A stretch of 60,906 bases of DNA from an uncultured Selenomonas sp. (GTDB taxonomy: Bacteria; Bacillota; Negativicutes; Selenomonadales; Selenomonadaceae). The stretch is from positions 1-60,906 of the forward strand of contig USAK01000008.1 of assembly GCA_900552565.1 (NCBI GenBank), written 5' to 3'. Below are positions 33,445-41,328 of the stretch, in pieces. Both the position numbers and the translations under genes were made by a program. The notes under the pieces were generated by a model. The model saw only the letters and a list, made by a program, of their open reading frames with translations, had not been told where the DNA came from and ran no database searches. Within the stretch, counting starts at the first letter, position 1. Each line of letters opens with the position of its first letter.

Positions 33445-33903
33445 TTATTCTGCGTAAACTTCCTTGGCATAGCGGAAGGCAGCCCAAGCCTTCGGCCAGC
33501 CGCCGTAAAAGCCGACCTGCGTGATGATTTCAGCCATCTCGGCCTTCGTCACGCCATTTTTCTTGGCCTCGCCGATATGGTATTTGAGCGAGCTATCCGT
33601 GATGCCCTGTGCGATAAGTGCTGAAACCGTCACGATGCTGCGGTCATGCAGCGAAAGCACATCATTTTTGCTCCAGACCTCGCCGAAAAGGATATCATCG
33701 TTATAGCGCGCAAAGTCCGGTGCAAAATCGCCGAGCTGGTCGCGTCCGGCCGTCTGCACGATTTTGACGGCCTTTTTCTGCGTTTCTGTTTTGCCATGAT
33801 TCTGTTCCATTGCACTTGCCTCTTTCATCGAAAAACCACTGCCCAAAAGCATGATACCTGCCAGCAGGGCAGCCATGACTTTCATCTTGCCACTCTGTTT
33901 CAT
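33445..33903 (-). CDS. Exported carboxymuconolactone decarboxylase-like protein
   Basis: This 152-residue protein has a Sec signal (about 1-33, AALLAGIMLLGSGFSMKEASA) followed by a CMD domain: LGDFAPDFARYNDDILFGEVWSKND, then ITQVGFYGGWPKAWAAFRYAKEVY. It corresponds to the N-terminal half of the fusion at 23973-24710 but is predicted to be exported, which is unusual for the family. ATG 33903 has AGGAGG upstream. It follows the cupin gene by 19 nt. Confidence 0.85.
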   Translation of the reverse strand: MKQSGKMKVMAALLAGIMLLGSGFSMKEASAMEQNHGKTETQKKAVKIVQTAGRDQLGDFAPDFARYNDDILFGEVWSKNDVLSLHDRSIVTVSALIAQGITDSSLKYHIGEAKKNGVTKAEMAEIITQVGFYGGWPKAWAAFRYAKEVYAE

Positions 33904-33922
33904 CTTATTTTCCTCCTGGATT

Positions 33923-34342
33923 TCATGGCAGTGCATCATAGGCAGCCGAGTCTACGGGCTCGCACCATTCATTGCTCGTCTCTTCGCCCGGCACCTCGAT
34001 GGCCAGATGCTGGAAGGCACTGTCTTTGGCTGCGCCGTGCCAATGCTTGACTTCCGACGGGATATTGACGACGTCACCAGCCTTGAGTTCTCTTGCCGGT
34101 TTTTCCCATTCCTGATACCAGCCGCAGCCGGCCGTGACGATCAGAATCTGGCCGCCGCCCGATTTTGCATGATGGATGTGCCAGTGATTGCGGCAGCCCG
34201 GCTCAAAGGTCACATTGCCGACATAAACCTGCTGCAGCGAGAGTCCATTTAAATAACTCTTGCCATCAAAATACTGTGCGTAATTGACATTTTCCCCGCC
34301 GATGGCAAAGGGACTTGCCTGCTTGATTTCATCGAGTGTCAT
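33923..34342 (-). CDS. Cupin-domain protein
   Basis: This 139-residue single-domain cupin has FEPGCRNHWHIHHAKSGGGQILIV with the metal His residues (HIHH), then VKHWHGA. It is the separate counterpart of the C-terminal half of the fusion at 23973. No signal peptide, so it is cytoplasmic while its CMD neighbour is exported. Its ATG overlaps the stop of the MerR-helix-like gene as ATGA. Confidence 0.88.
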   Translation of the reverse strand: MTLDEIKQASPFAIGGENVNYAQYFDGKSYLNGLSLQQVYVGNVTFEPGCRNHWHIHHAKSGGGQILIVTAGCGWYQEWEKPARELKAGDVVNIPSEVKHWHGAAKDSAFQHLAIEVPGEETSNEWCEPVDSAAYDALP

Positions 34343-34548
34343 ACGATCTCCCGTCCTTTCGAATGCTGTTCGAGTGTAAAAATCATATAATCGAGGCAAG
34401 AAAGTTTTTCCTGCTGCTGGTGCAGGGTCTCGACCAGATGGCGCCTGTGCCGTTTCAAGTAGCAGAGGCGCGCCTCATCGTCGGGCAGGGCCTCGTACTC
34501 TGCCTGGCATTCAGGCGTGCAGCCAGCGTCAAGGAGTTCATCATGCAT
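34339..34548 (-). CDS. Small protein resembling a MerR dimerisation helix (region B)
   Basis: This 69-residue paralogue of 16790-17023 has CTPEC near the start, LPDDEARLCYLKRHRRHL, and a coiled-coil segment ending QEKLSCLDYMIFTLE. As in region A there is no helix-turn-helix. It is the first gene of the region B operon, right after the LysR-box promoter, and is coupled to the cupin. The position in both operons suggests a regulatory or sensor role. Confidence 0.72.
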   Translation of the reverse strand: MHDELLDAGCTPECQAEYEALPDDEARLCYLKRHRRHLVETLHQQQEKLSCLDYMIFTLEQHSKGREIV

Positions 34549-34580
34549 GTCTTTCGCTCCTTTCCTCTCCTGATGCTTTT

Positions 34581-34617
34581 ATCATAGCAGGACATAATTG
34601 TAATGTGAAATGCTTAT
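34581..34617 (-). promoter_or_regulatory. LysR-box promoter of the region B operon
   Basis: On the minus strand TTCACA (34604-34609) and TATGAT (34581-34586) are 17 bp apart, with the box ATAAGCATTTCACAT at 34603-34617. It matches the region A promoter over an extended stretch, yet the adjacent LysR gene is destroyed. Confidence 0.7.
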
Positions 34618-34688
34618 GTCTTAGGATATGTTATACGTTTTTCGTATCAAAATCATTGTAAAAAAATCACTGGCCCGGTAAAATAAAA

Positions 34689-34898
34689 GAGGACGAACTC
34701 GGCAAGAAATTATTTACGCGTACCAGCCGCAGCACGCTTCTGACCGAGGACGGCATGCACCTTTGGCAGCGCGCGGAAGAAAAGCTCGCGCACGGCCTCA
34801 TCGATTTCGCGCTGATGATTGAGCCGTTCCCACTTGAAGATTATCATTATATCCGCCTGCCCGAGCCTATTCCTATTGGCATTGTGACACGCGAAAAG
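34689..34898 (+). pseudogene. Deleted LysR gene (copy of the regulator at 17785)
   Basis: The plus strand reads EDELGKKLFTRTSRSTLLTE and on to QRAEE, then jumps in frame to EKLAHGLIDFALMIEP and ends near GIVTREK. Against the intact LysR this is three deletions: the helix-turn-helix start, about 55 residues in the middle, and everything after residue about 175. No ribosome site or start remains. The end abuts the terminator hairpin of the next gene. The rest of 34549-34957 holds only the promoter and this remnant. Confidence 0.85.
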
Positions 34899-34936
34899 CA
34901 GCTGGCTGTGTCGTATATGGACGCAGCCAGCTGCTT
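34896..34936 (-). terminator. Terminator after the MBL-fold gene
   Basis: Perfect 13-bp stem (34896-34908 and 34924-34936, loop 15), followed on the minus strand by TTTTCGCG. It lies 22 nt after the stop. Confidence 0.8.
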
Positions 34937-34957
34937 CCCTGTGTCTTTTACAGTTTC

Positions 34958-36082
34958 TTATGCCATCTGCCACCAGGGCGAGAAGCTCTGCTTCTGGTCA
35001 AGCAGCACGAGATCGCCAATTTCCGGGGTCAGGAGCTGGTAAGATTTATCCTGGCTCGCCGCCTGCAGCCTTGCCATCGGCTCCTGCCACGGATGGCGGG
35101 CCAGCGCGAATTTGCTGTTATGCGTGGGGATGACAAATTTTGCCCCGACTTCCTCGCAGGCCTTGGCTGTTTCCTCCGGCAGCATGTGAATCGGATGCCA
35201 CGCGAGATTATATTGGCCGTTTTCAGCAAGCACGCAGTCAAAGCCGCCGAACTTTTTGCCGATGGCCTTGAAATGGTCACCGTAGCCGCCATCGCCCGTA
35301 TAATAAAGGCTGCGCTTTGGCGTGATAAAGGCCATGCCGCACCAGAGCGTCGGATTCTGCTTTAAAAAACGCCCCGAGAAATGCTGCGACGGCAGGATGT
35401 GGACGGAAAGCGTATCGAAGAGTTTGATTTCGGTATCCCAATCTTCCTCGTGAATCATGTCTTGGTCAAAGCCCCACTGCTCAAAGTAAGCGCCGACACC
35501 CAAGGGGCAGACGACATAGTGAACCCTTGACTTCAGGGCCATGACGGTCGGATAGTCGAGATGATCCCAGTGGTCGTGACTCATGGCGAGCACATCGATT
35601 TCCGGGAAATCCTCGGCCGTGTAGACATTCGAGCCCGCAAACGCGCGGTTGATGAACCAGAGAGGCGAAGCGTAGCTGCTGAACACGGGGTCGATGAGGA
35701 TGCGATAGCCGCCAAGCTGCACATAGAAGCTTGAATGGCCGAGCCAGACGACCGCGTCCTGTTCACGCGGCAGGGCGAAGAGATTTGTCTTCTCGGTCGG
35801 CAGCGGTCTGTCGGGCACGAGCCCCGTCTTGTCGCCAAACAGGAATTTCCAAGTGGCGGTGATGCGGTTTTCATGCTCGCCCTCTTCTTCCGACATCACG
35901 GGCACGGGCACGAGATTTTCAAAATGGTCCCCATGATAATGCGGCGAAGCCTGCATGCCTTTGAGGCGTTCGCCGGTCGGCAGCTCGCCGAACTTGGGCC
36001 GGTGCACGTATGAGTACACGCCGCCCGCGGCCGCCGTGCCAAGCAGGCCAAGCCCCGCCAAAATGAATTCACGTCTTGTCAT
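34958..36082 (-). CDS. Tat-exported metallo-beta-lactamase-fold hydrolase (NAPE-PLD/UlaG-like)
   Basis: This 374-residue protein has a twin-arginine signal (MTRREFILAGLGLLG). The mature part is the MBL subgroup that includes NAPE-hydrolysing phospholipase D-like and UlaG-like enzymes: WLGHSSFYVQLGGYRILIDPVFSS, the metal motif SHDHWDHLDY, ILPSQHFSGR and YTGDGGYGDHF. The product could act on lipid head groups or cyclic esters outside the membrane; the substrate is unknown. It is divergent from the phytase gene, sharing a short intergenic region of 46 nt. Confidence 0.85.
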   Translation of the reverse strand: MTRREFILAGLGLLGTAAAGGVYSYVHRPKFGELPTGERLKGMQASPHYHGDHFENLVPVPVMSEEEGEHENRITATWKFLFGDKTGLVPDRPLPTEKTNLFALPREQDAVVWLGHSSFYVQLGGYRILIDPVFSSYASPLWFINRAFAGSNVYTAEDFPEIDVLAMSHDHWDHLDYPTVMALKSRVHYVVCPLGVGAYFEQWGFDQDMIHEEDWDTEIKLFDTLSVHILPSQHFSGRFLKQNPTLWCGMAFITPKRSLYYTGDGGYGDHFKAIGKKFGGFDCVLAENGQYNLAWHPIHMLPEETAKACEEVGAKFVIPTHNSKFALARHPWQEPMARLQAASQDKSYQLLTPEIGDLVLLDQKQSFSPWWQMA

Positions 36083-36128
36083 AGATAAAATTTTTCCTCC
36101 GCTATATATATTGAAAGGATGTTCTCAT

Positions 36129-37022
36129 TTGCCCCATTATATACCACTCAGGCCCTGTAAGAAAACGTTTTTATTTTTTTCCATCTGCCTGTTTATTCTT
36201 CTGTCCGAGCTGAGCCAGGCAGACCTCGCTTCGGCCGCAGTCCCGCAGGAACCGGCCTGGCGCCTTGATGCCGCAATGGATAGCGACGAACCCATTCATT
36301 TTCGGCGTGACGAAAGTCTTAAAATCGCGGGCGGCGGGCAACCGACACCGGCAGTCCTTCTCCATCTGCCCAAGCTCCTTGAAATTTCTCCCAATACCCC
36401 CATTTGGGATATTGACCTGCGGCAGGAGTCCCACGGCTTTTTAAATGATGCAGCCGTGAGCTGGCACGGTCCCCAGAATGCGGCGAACCGCGGCCTTGCA
36501 GCCAAAGCAGTCGAACAAGACGAAACGGCCCGTCTGCAGGGAACGCTTGGGCAGCATGTCCAAGCCCTGCCGATGGGCCGCTACGATGAAGAACATATCA
36601 AAACATCTTTTGCTGAACCAGTAGAGAGCTGGTCAACGGAACGCGGACTTGCGCATAAGTCAGGTCTTGGCTATAAGCGCTTGGCCGCGACCGATATGGA
36701 ATGGCCGGGGCCTGCGGTCATCGATGACTTCGTCGATTTTTACCGCAGTCTGCCGAAAAATCACGGCTGGCTCTTCTTCCACTGCCAGGCCGGACAGGGC
36801 CGTACGACGACGTTTATGGTACTCTATGAGCTGCTGGATCATCCATCCGTCACCGCAGATGAGGCAATTGCGCATCAGCGCAGCCTAGGCGGCGCCGACC
36901 TTTCAAGCGGGCCGCGTTATCATGGCCTGCAGCTTTTCGCCCATTATGTCAAAGAAAACTGTGCGTCAAATTTTCAGCAAACATGGAGCCAGTGGCTGGC
37001 TGCCCGACAAAATTCTTACTAA
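36129..37022 (+). CDS. PTP-like cysteine phytase (protein-tyrosine-phosphatase-like inositol phosphatase)
   Basis: This 297-residue exported phosphatase belongs to the PTP-like phytases described from Selenomonas and Mitsuokella. The P-loop HCQAGQGRTTTF gives catalytic Cys219 and Arg225. The general-acid segment TDMEWPGPAVIDDF (Asp189) replaces a classical WPD loop, as in those enzymes. A Sec signal ends near SQADLASAAVP. The start is TTG at 36129, after an AAAGGATG site; longer in-frame starts run antisense into the MBL gene and lack a signal. It is transcribed alone, toward hydrolase B. Confidence 0.88.
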   Translation: MPHYIPLRPCKKTFLFFSICLFILLSELSQADLASAAVPQEPAWRLDAAMDSDEPIHFRRDESLKIAGGGQPTPAVLLHLPKLLEISPNTPIWDIDLRQESHGFLNDAAVSWHGPQNAANRGLAAKAVEQDETARLQGTLGQHVQALPMGRYDEEHIKTSFAEPVESWSTERGLAHKSGLGYKRLAATDMEWPGPAVIDDFVDFYRSLPKNHGWLFFHCQAGQGRTTTFMVLYELLDHPSVTADEAIAHQRSLGGADLSSGPRYHGLQLFAHYVKENCASNFQQTWSQWLAARQNSY

Positions 37023-37039
37023 CAAATTTTCTCATCTCA

Positions 37040-38194
37040 TCATTTCAGATACTTCTGGAAGAATGACGTGATTTTGTCAAACGGGATTTTTTCCATATTG
37101 TCGTAAAGATCCGTATGGTTGGCACCGGGGATAATCATCAGCTCTTTGTTATTGCCTTTGAGCTTCTTGAAGGCATCCTCACCGAAGTAGCGCGAATGCG
37201 CTTTTTCCCCGTGGATGACCAGTACGGCACTTTCGATTTCATCAGCATAGGTAAGCAGCGGCATATTCATGAACGAAAGAGCATTCGTCAGATTCCAACC
37301 CTCGTTGGAATTCAGGGAACGCGGATGATAGCCGCGCTTCGTCTTGTAGTAAGCGTAGTAATCCTTGACGAACTGCGGGGCATCGGCCGGCAGCGGGTCG
37401 ACGACACCGCCCGCCCGCTTGTACGTGCCCGTGCGGTAGTCCTCGGTGCGCTGAGCATTGAGTGCCCTGCGGTTTGCCATGCGCTCTTTCTTGATGGTCT
37501 CTGCGTCCTTATCGTAATCGAAGTAGCCATTGGCCATGACACGGCTCATATCGTACATGGTCGAAACCACCGTAGCCTTGATGCGCGTATCCATGGCCGC
37601 CGCATTGAGAGCCATGCCGCCCCAGCCGCAGATGCCGAGAATGCCGATGCGGTCCGGGTCGACATCTTTTTCATTGGACAGGAAATCGACGGCTGCCGAA
37701 AAATCCTCGGTGTTGATATCAGGAGATGCCACATTGCGCACACCGTTCACGCCGCCGCTCTCGCCCGTAAACGAAGGATCAAAGGCAATCGTCAGGAAAC
37801 CGCGTTTAGCCAGTTCCTGTGCATAAAGCCCTGAAGACTGTTCCTTAACCGCGCCGAAAGGTCCGCTGACCGCAACGGCCGCGAGTTTGCCTGTAATTTT
37901 TTTCGGCTCATAGAGGTCGGCGGCAAGTTCCATGCCGTAACGGTTGTGAAACGTCACTTTGCGATGGTTGACATCCCTGCTTTCCGGAAAAACTTTATCC
38001 CATTCTGTTGTCAGTTTCAAATTGCTCTCCCCCTGTACTTTCGTGTCTGCGGCAGCCTGCTGTGTCTGCACGTTCGTCTGTGCCTTATCCGTCTGGGCGG
38101 CGGCTTCTGCCGTCATGCCCACTGTGCCTAAAGCCATGGTCACGCCTAACGTAGCCATAACCAACATCCTTTTCATGTATTTTTTCTTTTGCAT
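37040..38194 (-). CDS. Exported alpha/beta hydrolase with Cys nucleophile (region B)
   Basis: This 384-residue paralogue of 20428-21600 has a Sec signal (LVMATLGVTMALGTVGMTAEAAA), SGPFGAVKEQSSGLYAQELAKRGF, the elbow GICGWGGMAL with Cys189, and the C-terminal PGANHTDLYDNMEKIPFD, where Asn precedes the catalytic His. ATG 38194 follows AGAGGTG by 6 nt. No operon partner follows, unlike region A. The LysR gene that would precede it survives only as a 115-bp remnant. Confidence 0.9.
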   Translation of the reverse strand: MQKKKYMKRMLVMATLGVTMALGTVGMTAEAAAQTDKAQTNVQTQQAAADTKVQGESNLKLTTEWDKVFPESRDVNHRKVTFHNRYGMELAADLYEPKKITGKLAAVAVSGPFGAVKEQSSGLYAQELAKRGFLTIAFDPSFTGESGGVNGVRNVASPDINTEDFSAAVDFLSNEKDVDPDRIGILGICGWGGMALNAAAMDTRIKATVVSTMYDMSRVMANGYFDYDKDAETIKKERMANRRALNAQRTEDYRTGTYKRAGGVVDPLPADAPQFVKDYYAYYKTKRGYHPRSLNSNEGWNLTNALSFMNMPLLTYADEIESAVLVIHGEKAHSRYFGEDAFKKLKGNNKELMIIPGANHTDLYDNMEKIPFDKITSFFQKYLK

Positions 38195-38196
38195 CA

Positions 38197-38272
38197 AAAA
38201 CACCTCTCATCGTGTAAGCAAATCGTCATTTTGTTCCTTGAACTGATTTAATTATACAATGAGAGGTGTTTT
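38197..38272. repeat. 14-bp perfect inverted repeat spanning promoter and ribosome site of hydrolase B
   Basis: AAAACACCTCTCAT (38197-38210) and ATGAGAGGTGTTTT (38259-38272) are perfect inverted repeats 48 bp apart. One arm holds the Shine-Dalgarno, the other lies in the promoter spacer. Hydrolase A has a near-equivalent pair (21607-21619 and 21678-21691, one indel). Confidence 0.6.
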
Positions 38273-38285
38273 ATTACCAATACTT
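38251..38285 (-). promoter_or_regulatory. Promoter and shared box upstream of hydrolase B
   Basis: TTGGTA (38275-38280) and TATAAT (38251-38256) on the minus strand are 18 bp apart. AAGTATTGGTAAT (38273-38285) differs from the hydrolase A box by one base. Confidence 0.6.
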
Positions 38286-38318
38286 ATTATTAATTCCTTT
38301 CCATGCTCAGTAAGCATA

Positions 38319-38433
38319 TTATTCGCGAGTGCCGAAAATTTCGTCCAAACGGGCACGCACGACGCCGGCAGCCCGCGAAAAGGTCTGCCCTTCCTTCCAA
38401 ATCAAGTAATTATGAGAGTACTCGAAGTTCCAT
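38319..38433 (-). pseudogene. Deleted LysR gene (copy of the regulator at 21734)
   Basis: From an ATG at 38433, with GGGAGGG upstream, the minus strand reads MELRVLS and then a stop. In another frame the sequence continues directly as SHNYLIWKEGQTFSRAAG and to DEIF, which matches the last 30 residues of the LysR at 21734. So the first six codons and the end survive and about 260 codons are gone. Order and strand relative to the hydrolase equal region A. Confidence 0.8.
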
Positions 38434-38459
38434 AAATTTCCCTCCCTAGTATTCCCCAC

Positions 38460-38600
38460 GTTATATTTATTATAAATAACCAATAATGATATTTGTATTT
38501 TTAATAAATTTCGCTGTTCACTCTTTCTCACATCAGGCGCAGCCTGAGCTGCGACGAGCGCTCATCGAAAGAGTTACTACAGCTGGGCATAACGCTACGC
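38460..38600 (-). ncRNA. Possible TnpB guide (omega) RNA scaffold
   Basis: Hairpins TCAGGC/GCCTGA (38533-38547) and the near-palindrome GACGAGCGCTCATC overlap the last codons of tnpB. In IS200/IS605 elements the guide RNA derives from this place. No boundary or target could be checked. Confidence 0.25.
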
Positions 38601-39789
38601 CCTCTATCCCGTCTGCGTTCACATTCGGGAATACTTTTCGCATGATCTGGTAGGCACCATTGACATCAGCATTGATGCGTTGGCCATCGTTTGACAAGAA
38701 CAGGCCGCGATGAACCCGGCGTGATTTGTCATAGCAGGCTTTGATCGGGGCCTCGCCATCCAAGAAGGAAGTGCCACTCGTATAGCTCTCCTCAGTCAGT
38801 ACGACCTTCATGCCGATTGACTCGGCCTTGTACTGGAGCATCTGGATGAAGCGGGCGAAAGGCAGCTGCACAAAGCTCTGGTTGACCTTGCAGCCGAGGT
38901 TCGCTTCCTGTTTCCAGCCCTTGTTCTTGCCGATGACCAGCACCGACACATCCTGTTCTGCGCACAAGTCGATGACCTTGCGGCTTGCCTTATGCAAGTA
39001 ATCCTCAACCTTGCGATTCCGCTTCGCTGTGAGCCGCGCGATTCGCTTCGATGAATGGCATCCATTCATCCGCTCACAGATGCTCCTGCGCTTGGCCATC
39101 TGCTTGTTGTAGTACTGGTTGACTGACTTCAGAGGCGTCCCCTTGAAAAGGACAGGGCGTTTGCCTGTATTCCATGCCAGCGCCGCGAGATTGTCAATGC
39201 CGATGTCGATAGCGGCATATTTTCCATTGTCCGCTTTCTCTTCGACCTCGGGAATCTCATAGACGAGTTCTATGCAAATCTCTCCGCCATGCGGGATGAT
39301 GCGTGCCTGTTTGAAGACAGCATCAGGCTGACTGGCAAAGATAGCCTTTACCGTGAACCCTTGGAAGGTCCTGGGAAAACGGATGATTCCGTCTTTGAGC
39401 TTGCAGTTCTGGTTCGTCAGCACCAGCGGGAAATAGCCGTCCTTCGGCTTGTACTTCGGCAGTTTAGGACGTCCCTTGTACTTCTCGGGATGGGCCTTCC
39501 AGTCCTTGATGGCCGCGAAGAACGATGTCCAGTTCTTATCTAAAATGCGGAGTGTCTGCTGCGCCGTCTGCGCAGTCGGCATCTCCCGATAGTCGGGGTA
39601 GTCTGCATCCGCCTTCAGCAAACGGTTGACTTCGCCATAGCGCAGCCATTTGCCATCGTCGAGGAACGCCTGACGGATCAGGAAGTTCCCATGATTGTAG
39701 AGATTCTTGGAACGATGGCAGAATTCGCGCAACATGGCGTAGAACGGTGACGATGGTTTAAGCCGGTGGTGTTCCACTCGTTTCATCAT
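38533..39789 (-). CDS. tnpB: TnpB-like RNA-guided nuclease (IS200/IS605 family), solitary
   Basis: This 418-residue TnpB has an N-terminal helix-turn-helix-like region (MKRVEHHRLKPSSPFYAMLREFCHRSKNLYN) and the split RuvC site: Asp in AAIDIGIDNLAALA, Glu in LTEESYTSGTSF, Asp in NADVNGAYQIMRK. The usual CX2C…CX2C zinc ribbon between the second and third motif is missing. No TnpA lies beside it, so it cannot move alone. The GGAGG ribosome site is present. Upstream (39790-39963) there is an open stretch with coding character (SFEDIVSLLHCYSMKLYSN) but no start, possibly a remnant. It sits exactly at the border of region B. Confidence 0.88.
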   Translation of the reverse strand: MMKRVEHHRLKPSSPFYAMLREFCHRSKNLYNHGNFLIRQAFLDDGKWLRYGEVNRLLKADADYPDYREMPTAQTAQQTLRILDKNWTSFFAAIKDWKAHPEKYKGRPKLPKYKPKDGYFPLVLTNQNCKLKDGIIRFPRTFQGFTVKAIFASQPDAVFKQARIIPHGGEICIELVYEIPEVEEKADNGKYAAIDIGIDNLAALAWNTGKRPVLFKGTPLKSVNQYYNKQMAKRRSICERMNGCHSSKRIARLTAKRNRKVEDYLHKASRKVIDLCAEQDVSVLVIGKNKGWKQEANLGCKVNQSFVQLPFARFIQMLQYKAESIGMKVVLTEESYTSGTSFLDGEAPIKACYDKSRRVHRGLFLSNDGQRINADVNGAYQIMRKVFPNVNADGIEGVALCPAVVTLSMSARRSSGCA

Positions 39790-39963
39790 CCTCTATCTCC
39801 TCCTTGATCTTCTGCAGCCTATTGCGATTGGAATACAGCTTCATAGAGTAGCAATGCAACAGGCTCACGATATCCTCGAAACTTCTTGATTTTGCGCTTC
39901 ACATCTTTTTTGAGGAACTTGATGTCGTTAATTTTATATTTTTACTATATCTGCTTTCTGCTC

Positions 39964-41328
39964 TCAAAGACGCAGCACTAACGGCTTGATGTGTTTGCGG
40001 TAGAAAGCGTAAATGCCGATGAGCAGTACGGCTGTGATGATCCAGCTCAGAGGATATGAAATCATGATGTTCGTGAACGTCGGTTTGGCGGCAAACGCCG
40101 TATAAATCCACGCGATGCGCACGCCGCAGATGGTCACGAGCATTAAAAGAGCCGGCGGCAGCGAGTAGCCGTAGCCGCGCAGGGCCCCCGAGAGAATCTC
40201 GATAAAGACACAGAGAAAATAAAAGCCGATGATGTAGAAAATGCGGATACGGCCAATCTCGATGACAGCGGGATTATCATTGAACAAGGCCAGAAGCTCG
40301 TTCGCAAACAGGCAGGCCAGCGCGGAAAGCACGACGGTCACGAGCATCGTCACGCTGAAGCCCGTTTTTGTGGCTTTGCGGCAGCGCGCAAGATTGCCCG
40401 CGCCGTAGTTCTGACTCACGAACGTCGTCACGGCCTGGCCGAAGGCGATGAGCAGCACGTAAATGTTGATTTCGATGGTGAACGCCGCCGTCGAAGCTGC
40501 CATGACAACCGCACCAAGGCTGTTGATGGCCGCCTGAATGACGAGATTCGACAGGGCAAACACCATGCCCTGAATGCCTGCAGGCAGGCCGATGCGCAGG
40601 ATTTCCTTCGCGTACGACTTTTCCATGCGGATGGCGCCGGGTTCGAGCCGGATGATGCCGTGTTCATGGCAGAGCGCATGATAAAGCATCCAGGCACTCA
40701 GATAATTAGACAGCGCCGTCGCCGCAGCCACGCCGCCCACGCCCCAGTCGAAAACGAGCACGGCCACGAGGTTCAGCACGATGTTGAGGCCGCTCGCTGC
40801 GGCCAAGGCCTTGAGCGGTGTCCACGTATTGCCGCGGCTTCGATAGATGGCCGACTCGAAGTTATAGAGCCCGATGGCCGGCATGCCGAGGAAGTAGATG
40901 CGCAGATAGAGCTCTGCAGCCGGCATGACGGAATCCGGCACGGCCAGAAGCTCGAGCATGGGTCTTGCGATGAGCTCACCGAGGACGGCCACGAAAATGC
41001 CTAGGATCAGTGCCAAAAGAAAAGACGTATGGACAGCCCGTATCGTCTCTTTTAAGTCATGCGCACCGATGAAGCGTGCGATGACGACGTTGGCACCGAG
41101 CGAGATGCCGATAAAGAGATTGACGAGCAGGCTGATAATCGGCGCGTTGTTGCCGACGGCCGCGAGGGCATCCGTGCCGACGAATTGACCGAGCACCAGC
41201 GTATCCGCCGTATTGAAGAGCTGCTGCAGCACGCCCGTGAGCGCGAGCGGCAGAGCAAAGATAACCATCGGCCCCGCCATCGAACCGTGCAGCATATCAA
41301 CCGTCATCTTCTTCTGAACATCCATCAT
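39964..41328 (-). CDS. MATE-family multidrug/cation efflux protein
   Basis: This 454-residue protein has 12 membrane helices. The start GSMAGPMVIFALPLALTGVLQQLFNTADTLVLGQFVGTDALAAVG is diagnostic of the DinF-like/NorM MATE branch. It exports drugs or dyes with H+ or Na+. The ATG at 41328 lies inside the 3' end of tadA (32-nt overlap) with AGGAGG upstream, so the genes are coupled. Confidence 0.92.
   Translation of the reverse strand: MMDVQKKMTVDMLHGSMAGPMVIFALPLALTGVLQQLFNTADTLVLGQFVGTDALAAVGNNAPIISLLVNLFIGISLGANVVIARFIGAHDLKETIRAVHTSFLLALILGIFVAVLGELIARPMLELLAVPDSVMPAAELYLRIYFLGMPAIGLYNFESAIYRSRGNTWTPLKALAAASGLNIVLNLVAVLVFDWGVGGVAAATALSNYLSAWMLYHALCHEHGIIRLEPGAIRMEKSYAKEILRIGLPAGIQGMVFALSNLVIQAAINSLGAVVMAASTAAFTIEINIYVLLIAFGQAVTTFVSQNYGAGNLARCRKATKTGFSVTMLVTVVLSALACLFANELLALFNDNPAVIEIGRIRIFYIIGFYFLCVFIEILSGALRGYGYSLPPALLMLVTICGVRIAWIYTAFAAKPTFTNIMISYPLSWIITAVLLIGIYAFYRKHIKPLVLRL

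Noticed and set aside
39790..39963. Small gene upstream of tnpB
   Set aside because: Coding-like segment without a start codon and with a frame break; at most a remnant.
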